From a bacterium (GTDB lineage: Bacteria > Margulisbacteria > Marinamargulisbacteria > JAAEMD01), in assembly GCA_024225875.1 (NCBI GenBank), contig JAAEMD010000308.1, positions 1 to 11,074 of the forward strand: a stretch of 11,074 nt of DNA, written 5' to 3'. Both the position numbers and the translations under genes were made by a program. Under the pieces are notes generated by a model that ran no database searches, was not told where the DNA came from, and saw only the letters and a program-made list of their open reading frames with translations. Below are positions 6,231-11,074 of this stretch, piece by piece; the stretch's first letter is position 1, and the number at the start of each line of letters is the position of its first letter.

Positions 6231-7172
6231 CTATAATTTGTAGTTCAGTGCCAGTTTGTCCAGTATGGATTCTATATCTTTTAATGATTCAACAGAAATG
6301 AATTTTTTTCTATAATCCTTTGCTCTTTGAAGTCCCTTAAAATAAGATATTAGATATTTTCTTATTTCTCTGGTACCGGTATACTCTCCTTTTGCTTCAA
6401 CCAGCCATCTGGCATGCATTTTTATTATCTTTATTTTTTCTTTCAGGTCAGGGCTGGTTCCTGTTTGATTAAATACCCAGGGATTACCAATGGAAGCCTG
6501 ACCTATTAGAAAGCCGTTTAAGTTATTCATTTTCTTCAGGCCGTCTTCAATATCCTGTACCCCGCCATTACCGATTAACGGGATAGTTAGATGATTTTTG
6601 AGTTCATATAGCGGTTCCCAGCTGGCAGGTACTTTATATGGTTCTTTATATGTTCTGGCATGGATGCATATCATGTTTGCTCCTGCATTCTGAGCACCTA
6701 AAGCAAAATGATGCAGAGAATCAGCATTATTTAAGCCTAATCGAGTTTTAACTGATACCGGCAGCTTAGTATTCTTAGCTACAGATTCGATCAGTTTAAA
6801 AGCCAGATCAGGTTTTTTTCTTAAAGCTATGCCATGCTCGGATTTTACAATTTTTTTTGCAGGACAACCCATGTTAAGATCAATTCCACTGAAGCCCATA
6901 TCTTCACACAGCCTGGCTGCAGTAATATATGTATCAGGATTTTTACCGAAAATTTGTGCAATCACTGGTTTTTCATCATTAAAAAATTTTAACTTTTGTT
7001 TTAATTTTTTTGCTTTGTGATGTAGACCGTCAGCAGAAGTAAATTCAGTATAAACTATGATGTCTGGATTCACTAATTTACAAATACGTCTATATGCGGA
7101 GTCTGTATATCCATCCATTGGAGCAAGACCGATTATGGGTTTATTTAATTTTTTCCAGAAATCTTTGTTCAT
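6231..7172 (-). CDS. dus: tRNA-dihydrouridine synthase
   Basis: A 313-residue FMN-dependent enzyme that reduces uridine to dihydrouridine in tRNA. The family pattern is clear: GLAPMDGYTD (15-24) at the barrel entrance, LNMGCP (99-104) with catalytic Cys103, VKTRLG (141-146) with the conserved Lys, HARTYKEPYK (171-180) and GNGGV (201-205) with IGQASIGNPWVF (223-234) for the FMN phosphate. The usual IGRxxxGNPW has Gln in place of Arg at 225, a modest deviation. A helical C-terminal domain follows from about 245. It resembles DusB-like bacterial members, but I do not assign the subfamily or the tRNA position. It has no strong Shine-Dalgarno and stands apart from the hpt gene by 242 bp; the ACAD operon promoter begins immediately after its stop. 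Housekeeping role. Confidence 0.94.
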   Translation of the reverse strand: MNKDFWKKLNKPIIGLAPMDGYTDSAYRRICKLVNPDIIVYTEFTSADGLHHKAKKLKQKLKFFNDEKPVIAQIFGKNPDTYITAARLCEDMGFSGIDLNMGCPAKKIVKSEHGIALRKKPDLAFKLIESVAKNTKLPVSVKTRLGLNNADSLHHFALGAQNAGANMICIHARTYKEPYKVPASWEPLYELKNHLTIPLIGNGGVQDIEDGLKKMNNLNGFLIGQASIGNPWVFNQTGTSPDLKEKIKIIKMHARWLVEAKGEYTGTREIRKYLISYFKGLQRAKDYRKKFISVESLKDIESILDKLALNYKL

Positions 7173-7221
7173 AAAAAAATAATTGTCTGAATAAGGTTTA
7201 ACTGCTGATTCTTAAAGTTTA

Positions 7222-7250
7222 ATGATAGCACTCTTATAATATTGAGTTAA
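7222..7250 (-). promoter_or_regulatory. Possible promoter of the dus gene
   Basis: On the minus strand TTAACT (7245-7250) is followed after 17 bp by TATCAT (7222-7227), about 50 bp before the ATG of the dihydrouridine synthase gene. Four of six and five of six bases match the sigma-70 consensus. In such AT-rich DNA chance matches are common, so this is tentative. Confidence 0.3.
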
Positions 7251-7328
7251 CCTGCTGCTGTATAGAATAATAATATTTTTATAGATAAATTCATTCAGAT
7301 TTTTTTGCTGTGGGTAATTAATGCATAT

Positions 7329-7362
7329 CAGGTGGCTTTTTAATATATTAAAATTTGCCTGA
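7329..7362. repeat. Palindromic hairpin sequence in the dus-hpt intergenic gap
   Basis: A perfect 16-bp palindrome, TTTTAATATATTAAAA (7337-7352), lies inside a longer imperfect inverted repeat closed by TCAGG (7329-7333) and CCTGA. It sits in the 242-bp gap between two same-strand genes. It could be a secondary terminator for the two-component operon or a protein-binding site; no function is shown by the sequence. Confidence 0.3.
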
Positions 7363-7383
7363 ATGAAAAAATGTACTGATAAG

Positions 7384-7403
7384 AAAATACAGCCCGGGCT
7401 GTA
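7384..7403 (-). terminator. Likely terminator after the hpt gene
   Basis: The perfect palindrome TACAGCCCGGGCTGTA (7388-7403) begins 11 bp after the hpt stop codon. Reading the minus strand it is followed by TTTTC. It is G+C-rich in an AT-rich setting and so should fold strongly, but the T-run is short. It is the best termination signal for the response-regulator/hpt pair. Confidence 0.5.
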
Positions 7404-7414
7404 ATATAAAGGAA

Positions 7415-7723
7415 TTACTTAACTTCAACTTTTATGCGGTCTATATGATCTATTGCTTCAAATAATTTTTTTTCAATAGTTTCAAGATCCTTGTTTTTAC
7501 TGGCGCTCTCTATGAGACTGCTTATTTCCGAAAGTGTTTCAAAACCATATAACCGGCATGATCCTTTTATTTTATGGGCAAGCTGAAATACAGCTTCATA
7601 ATCAGAGCTCTCAAGTGCAGTTTTTATCTCATCAAGGTTTTGTTTGCGTTTTGCAATAAATCCGGGTATAAGGTCTAATATATCATCTTCAACATAAATA
7701 ATGATTTGATTGCTTTTATCCAT
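7415..7723 (-). CDS. Stand-alone histidine phosphotransfer (Hpt) protein
   Basis: A 102-residue single-domain Hpt protein, a four-helix-bundle carrier that passes phosphate between response-regulator receiver domains in a phosphorelay. The active-site stretch LAHKIKGSCRLYGF (48-61) gives the HxxKG pattern with phospho-accepting His50, Lys53 and Gly54. The rest of the protein is just long enough for the bundle. No kinase, receiver or effector domain is attached. The gene lies 23 bp after a response-regulator gene on the same strand, with AAAAGG upstream of its ATG, and is followed by a hairpin. The kinase that feeds it is not in the window. Known Hpt proteins of this size work in the cytoplasm with hybrid kinases; which pathway it serves is unknown. 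Confidence 0.85.
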   Translation of the reverse strand: MDKSNQIIIYVEDDILDLIPGFIAKRKQNLDEIKTALESSDYEAVFQLAHKIKGSCRLYGFETLSEISSLIESASKNKDLETIEKKLFEAIDHIDRIKVEVK

Positions 7724-7746
7724 TTTTAAACTGCCTTTTAAAAGTA

Positions 7747-8208
7747 TTATTCAGATATTTTGGGGAACTTAACGTTTGCCCAGTAATCACAGAATTTTTT
7801 AACAATAATCATAAATTTGCTGAAAGAAACCGGCTTTACAAGGTAGCCGGCAACATTATGTTCATAGCCGACAAGAACATCATTGTCGTTGTCTGAGGAT
7901 GTCAATAAAATACACGGTATACACTGGTACCTGGGATCTGATTTTATTTTACTTAAAAACTCCAGGCCGTTAATTTTTGGTAAATTAATATCCAGAAGTA
8001 TAAGGTCTGGTCTAGGGTAGACCTTCACATCCTGGTACTTGTTTTTATGATATATGAAATCAAGGGCTTCTTCGCCATCTTCAGCAGTGTAGATCCTGCC
8101 AGTAAAAGATTCCTCTTTTTTAAAAGCTCTTAATGTTAAAATGACATCATCTTCATTATCTTCAATTAAAAGAATATTTTTATCTAGAGTAACAATGTCT
8201 TCACTCAC
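7747..8208 (-). CDS. Single-domain response regulator, Rcp1-like
   Basis: A 153-residue receiver-only protein with no output domain. LLIEDNEDD (13-21) supplies the acidic Mg2+ site (Glu16, Asp17). Asp73 in LLDINLP (71-77) is the phospho-acceptor, Thr103 in LLTSS is the switch Thr/Ser, and Lys125 in GYLVKP (121-126) is the conserved Lys. The EDNEDD start and the longer stretch before the acceptor Asp resemble the Rcp1 family, which usually partners phytochrome-type or PAS hybrid kinases; this is similarity, not proof of a light sensor. The start is GTG at 8208 with GGAAGG upstream. The neighbouring Hpt gene suggests a phosphorelay, in which this protein could be a phosphate sink, an intermediate or an output acting by protein contact. 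Confidence 0.9.
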   Translation of the reverse strand: MSEDIVTLDKNILLIEDNEDDVILTLRAFKKEESFTGRIYTAEDGEEALDFIYHKNKYQDVKVYPRPDLILLDINLPKINGLEFLSKIKSDPRYQCIPCILLTSSDNDNDVLVGYEHNVAGYLVKPVSFSKFMIIVKKFCDYWANVKFPKISE

Positions 8209-8224
8209 AATAACACCTTCCTTC

Positions 8225-8263
8225 TTGCTGCAGATTCTGTATTTTATTTTAAATATGCAGCAA
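8225..8263. promoter_or_regulatory. Inverted repeat upstream of the response-regulator gene
   Basis: Perfect 8-bp arms, TTGCTGCA (8225-8232) and TGCAGCAA (8256-8263), are separated by 23 AT-rich bases. They lie just upstream of the Shine-Dalgarno of the response regulator, within the 155-bp gap after pilQ. The arrangement suits an operator for a dimeric regulator or a 5'-leader hairpin. No known site is recognised, and no firm promoter was found in the gap. Confidence 0.35.
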
Positions 8264-8363
8264 TCTTACTGTTGTTTATAATAATTTTATAATTTTTTTA
8301 GCTATGTTGTATTCATAATTTATTTTTAATCAATTCAATGCTCTGCATTTATAATATAAAAAA

Positions 8364-9680
8364 CTATTTATTATTATATTTCATATGCATGTTTTTTAAC
8401 ATTTCTGGTGTTACAAGGTATGGCGTGATCAGGATGATAGTTTCTTTCTTTTGAGTTTCCAGTTCGGTTCGTTTAAATAAAATGTCCAGAATCGGCAGGC
8501 TGGAAAGTATAGGTATTCCTGTATTTGTCTCAACAGTTTTGTCACGTATTAAGCCGCCGATAAGAATTGTCTGTCCGTTTCTAACGAGAACAGATGTAGT
8601 AGTTTCGGTAGTGGTTTCATTGGGGATTCCTTCGGAATTAATGACGCCCTCAGATATTTCAGGACTTATTTCCATTAAGATATCTCCATTTTTAGAAATA
8701 TGTGGTGTGAAATGCAGTTTAGTTCCAACCTCAAGAAACTGCACTGATTCAGTTAATACTCCCCCTGTTGTAGCAGAAGTAACTTTATAACCAAGTCTTG
8801 CTCCGGTTATTATATTAGAGCTTTTATGATTAATAGCTAATATTTTTGGTCGAGCTAAAATGTCAATTTTTGTTTTAGTTTTTATTGCTTTTAGCAGAGA
8901 TTCAAAATCCTGGGTAATAATTTTTACAAATAAACCTTCATTAGCATGTGAGGTTGTGGTTGAAAGTCCTTCTGTTGAGGCATAACTGCCTCCTGTGGTT
9001 TTTGAGAAGCTGAAATCATTGCCAAGACCTTTAAAGGTGCCGGCTTCCAATTCTAATATTTTTACTTCAACAAGAACCTGCTCGGGAGCCTCATCCAGGC
9101 GCTTTATTACTGGTTTTATTCTCATTAAGTCCGTTATGGGCGCTTTTATAACTAAGGAATTAGTGTCATTATCAATGCTGACGGAACTTCTTCTGGAAAC
9201 CAGCTGCTGAATAGTCTCAGCAACTAAAGAAGCTTTTGCATAATTTAATCTGAAAATCTTTATTGGCTGATTGGTGAAAACACGGACAATATTGTTTTCA
9301 AAGTACCAGTCGAATCCGTAAGAAGATAAAATTGTGTCAAAAGCGTCTACAGGGTTGATATCATTAAATATAAAGGTGACATGTCCTGCAACTTCCTGGG
9401 TAGGAATAATGTTTAGTTTTAGTTCAGCGGAAAAAAATTTTAAAATAGTTCTTATATCGGCCTGGTTGAACTTTACATTTATTTTACGATTACCGACTCT
9501 TTTTTTAAGATGACGTATCTGCTTTTTTTTAGCAGAGGTCAGGCTCTCACTTTCGTTCATATAGGACTGGTCTGTGTTTTCGATTGTCCTGATGCGACCC
9601 TTGTTGTTTCTGGCTGAAATTGCTGGACACATCATAATAAATGATAAAAACAGTATAAATAATAAATTTCGTTTTAACAT
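8364..9680 (-). CDS. pilQ: Type IV pilus secretin (compact PilQ)
   Basis: The outer-membrane pore through which type IV pili pass. The 438-residue protein has a Sec signal peptide (KR then a hydrophobic core, likely cleavage after ISA, about 23). A low-complexity basic linker covers about 25-65. An STN-type domain (about 67-137, KINVKFNQADIRTIL start) and an N1-like secretin short domain (about 142-200) follow. The C-terminal secretin barrel domain includes ILARPKILAINH (274-285), VRNGQTILIGGLIRD (366-380) and LPILDILFKRT (395-405), ending ETIILITPYLV. Classical PilQ proteins are commonly 600-900 residues with AMIN domains; those are missing here. The ATG is 3 bp after pilP with little Shine-Dalgarno, so translation is probably coupled. 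The pilNOP context favours a pilus secretin over a GspD of type II secretion. Confidence 0.92.
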   Translation of the reverse strand: MLKRNLLFILFLSFIMMCPAISARNNKGRIRTIENTDQSYMNESESLTSAKKKQIRHLKKRVGNRKINVKFNQADIRTILKFFSAELKLNIIPTQEVAGHVTFIFNDINPVDAFDTILSSYGFDWYFENNIVRVFTNQPIKIFRLNYAKASLVAETIQQLVSRRSSVSIDNDTNSLVIKAPITDLMRIKPVIKRLDEAPEQVLVEVKILELEAGTFKGLGNDFSFSKTTGGSYASTEGLSTTTSHANEGLFVKIITQDFESLLKAIKTKTKIDILARPKILAINHKSSNIITGARLGYKVTSATTGGVLTESVQFLEVGTKLHFTPHISKNGDILMEISPEISEGVINSEGIPNETTTETTTSVLVRNGQTILIGGLIRDKTVETNTGIPILSSLPILDILFKRTELETQKKETIILITPYLVTPEMLKNMHMKYNNK

Positions 9681-9683
9681 AGT

Positions 9684-10067
9684 TTATTCATTTAGTTCCA
9701 GTACAATTATATCTCCGGACTGTATTGATCTTAATAGTACTCTGCTGTCCTCTATTCTTTGTATAAGATAACCATTTAAATCGGAACCTGCAGTCACTAT
9801 CGTATCGGAAATCATGGCTTTATAAACCTTTCCGGAATACCAGATGCCCTGCAGCTGCATATTTGCATGCTGAGTTTTTGACCGGGAAATGGAGTCAGGT
9901 ATGATTGATCCTGCTCTTTTTCTTATAGAATCTTCTGGCACAGGAGAAGCAATGTCTTCAGATGAAGGCGGCATAAATGGGTTGCTTCTCCATACTCTAT
10001 CAATAGAATGTATATTATCTGACAACTTAAACATAAATAGTATAAATAAGATTAAAATTATTTTCAT
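9684..10067 (-). CDS. pilP: PilP-like periplasmic link protein
   Basis: A 127-residue protein that in type IV pilus systems links the PilN/PilO inner-membrane ring to the secretin. It has a strongly hydrophobic N-terminus (3-14), then WRSNPFMPP (26-34), which matches the R-(D/N)-PF segment seen in PilP and GspC-type proteins. A disordered linker leads to a small beta-rich HR-like domain (about 70-126) with the pattern LQGIW...A.I...G..L.GY.I..I....V.L. Classical PilP is a lipoprotein, but this sequence contains no cysteine at all, so it must be held by an uncleaved N-terminal segment or released by signal peptidase I. Identification rests on operon position, size and domain pattern rather than a strong motif. 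It follows pilO by 27 bp and precedes pilQ by 3 bp. No good Shine-Dalgarno precedes the ATG. Confidence 0.78.
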   Translation of the reverse strand: MKIILILFILFMFKLSDNIHSIDRVWRSNPFMPPSSEDIASPVPEDSIRKRAGSIIPDSISRSKTQHANMQLQGIWYSGKVYKAMISDTIVTAGSDLNGYLIQRIEDSRVLLRSIQSGDIIVLELNE

Positions 10068-10094
10068 ATATAATTAATTCTATCATAATTATTT

Positions 10095-10706
10095 CTATAA
10101 ATAGAATAATTCAACGGTCAGGTTGATTTCTATAAATAAACCATTATCTTTAGTAGTTATATCTATTTTTTTGTACTGAAAAAGAATTGGTAGTTCATCA
10201 AGAAAAAACAAATACTCGCCTAAATCAGTATATGTTCCGCTGAGGCTGAACTCAATAATACATTTATAAAAATCATTTTTTAATCTTTCAGCAGGAAGGT
10301 TCCTGTAGCTTAGCAAGTCTATTCTGTAGGCTAATAAACTTGATAGAAGTTTCTTAAGTAAAGTATTCAGGTCTCCTTCAGCATAGAGCCTGATTAACTC
10401 TTGTTTATGTGCGGCTTCATGTAATGTGGCATCATTTAGATTTGAAAAAAAGTCGATATCTTTATTTAATGTGTGCAGATGTTTTATTAGTAGAGCCTGT
10501 TCATTCAGAAGCTCGTTTATTGTATTCTGTTTAACTTTTATTCCGATATACCAGCTGAAAGAGCATATTAATATTAAAATCAGTATCTCCATAGAAACGA
10601 TTATGGTCAGGCTGAACTTCTTTCTTATATTATAAAAAAACGAAAAATTACCAGTAAATGATTTATTGTTTTTTAAACGAGAAAGAACTGCCGGTATATT
10701 AATCAT
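10095..10706 (-). CDS. pilO: Type IV pilus inner-membrane protein PilO
   Basis: A 203-residue bitopic membrane protein: a short basic cytoplasmic N-terminus (1-30), one transmembrane helix (about 31-56), a helical/coiled-coil stretch (about 57-115), and a periplasmic alpha/beta domain whose end (about 140-203, IIEFSLSGTYTDLGEYLFFLDEL) matches the ferredoxin-like fold of PilO. In studied systems PilO pairs with PilN to form the alignment ring between the pilus motor and the secretin. Sequence conservation in this family is low, so the call relies on topology, the GTYxxLxxYLxxLxxL pattern and gene order. The ATG lies 1 bp after the pilN stop, with AGGAAGGG inside the end of pilN. Confidence 0.88.
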   Translation of the reverse strand: MINIPAVLSRLKNNKSFTGNFSFFYNIRKKFSLTIIVSMEILILILICSFSWYIGIKVKQNTINELLNEQALLIKHLHTLNKDIDFFSNLNDATLHEAAHKQELIRLYAEGDLNTLLKKLLSSLLAYRIDLLSYRNLPAERLKNDFYKCIIEFSLSGTYTDLGEYLFFLDELPILFQYKKIDITTKDNGLFIEINLTVELFYL

Positions 10707-10707
10707 A

Positions 10708-11074
10708 CTATTTGCGTGCCCTTCCTGATAAACGCCCTTTAATAATAAAATTGGAGAATTCGAAGTCGCCCTTTTTTATTTCAAAGTAGATATCTGATAT
10801 ATAAGGCAGTTTTTCCAGCTTATCTATATAATCTGTGAGCAGAAATTGTGATTTTGACTTGTGGATTTTTCCGGTTATTAATATATTTGAACCGGTTATG
10901 TCCACTTTAGTCAGGTATAGTTCTTTTACATCTAAAAGACTCAACTGGTATATTAAACTTTCAACAGCCAGCTTATTCAGCTCAGTTTCTGAAATGAACT
11001 GGATCTTCTTTGCTTTTTTTATATTTATTTTCTTTTGTTTACTGATTTCAGTTTTCTTTTGTTCAAATAAAAAA
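10708..11074 (-). CDS. pilN: Type IV pilus assembly protein PilN, C-terminal part (5' end outside window)
   Basis: The reading frame is open from the TAG at 10708-10710 to the end of the window, giving the last 121 residues. A TTG at 10944 is internal and should not be taken as the start, because coding continues past it. The visible part begins with a lysine/glutamine-rich helical stretch, as in the PilN coiled coil, then LDVKELYLTKVDI and a periplasmic ferredoxin-like domain (ILITGKIHKSKSQFLLTDYI) ending in basic residues. PilN is a bitopic inner-membrane protein; its cytoplasmic N-terminus binds PilM. That N-terminus and the transmembrane helix lie beyond the window, where pilM would be expected further upstream. 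Confidence 0.85.
   Translation of the reverse strand, partial: FLFEQKKTEISKQKKINIKKAKKIQFISETELNKLAVESLIYQLSLLDVKELYLTKVDITGSNILITGKIHKSKSQFLLTDYIDKLEKLPYISDIYFEIKKGDFEFSNFIIKGRLSGRARK

Noticed and set aside
8280..8363. A terminator after pilQ
   Set aside because: Only a weak 5-bp stem (AATGC-AGA-GCATT) without a T-run could be found, so no terminator is annotated; read-through into the response-regulator gene is possible.
8482..8790. A 102-codon plus-strand frame opposite the secretin gene
   Set aside because: It mirrors conserved secretin codons and shows no start signal or recognisable protein; treated as an antisense shadow.
10708..10944. Treating the 78-codon frame as a complete small gene
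   Set aside because: The 10944 start is an internal TTG; the frame continues without a stop to the window edge and reads as the PilN C-terminus.

Overview
The window is AT-rich (roughly one third G+C by eye). It reads as a chromosomal segment of a Gram-negative, probably anaerobic or fermentative bacterium. A type IV pilus secretin implies an outer membrane. An electron-transfer flavoprotein with a two-cluster ferredoxin domain, next to an acyl-CoA dehydrogenase, is typical of anaerobes that bifurcate electrons. I cannot assign a phylum from sequence alone.

Layout. (1) 1-692, minus: an unrecognised protein whose frame stays open well upstream of its only listed start, so its 5' end is doubtful. 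(2) 693-1184: non-coding, with a 117-bp element bounded by 27-bp imperfect inverted repeats at 724-840 (MITE- or IS-remnant-like). Just before the next gene, a duplicated ribosome-binding/start region creates a 10-codon upstream ORF. (3) 1185-2938, plus: a short methylenetetrahydrofolate-reductase-like protein, then 2 bp later a FabK/nitronate-monooxygenase-like flavoprotein. A strong hairpin at 2939-2966 follows and can serve as terminator on both strands. (4) 2994-6153, minus: acyl-CoA dehydrogenase, etfB, etfA (with 2x[4Fe-4S]), with its own promoter at 6201-6228. The gene order and domain content match the caffeyl-CoA reductase-Etf complex (CarCDE) of Acetobacterium. (5) 6231-7172, minus: a tRNA-dihydrouridine synthase. 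(6) 7415-8208, minus: an Rcp1-type single-domain response regulator followed by a stand-alone Hpt protein, with no histidine kinase in view. (7) 8364-11074, minus: pilN (5' end outside the window), pilO, pilP, pilQ, a compact type IV pilus alignment and secretin operon.

How they work together. The dehydrogenase-Etf operon probably couples NADH oxidation to reduction of an enoyl-CoA substrate and of ferredoxin; the substrate is unknown. The convergent MTHFR-like/FabK-like pair adds two more TIM-barrel flavoprotein candidates and may belong to the same redox economy, but that link is positional only. The pil genes encode the inner-membrane alignment ring (PilN/PilO), the PilP link and the outer-membrane pore (PilQ). 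The RR/Hpt pair downstream could regulate motility or anything else.

I see no tRNA, rRNA, CRISPR array, intact transposase or recognisable defence system. The best candidates for novelty are the duplicated translation start at 1145-1188, the MTHFR-like/FabK-like pair, the ferredoxin-fused Etf operon and the MITE-like element.
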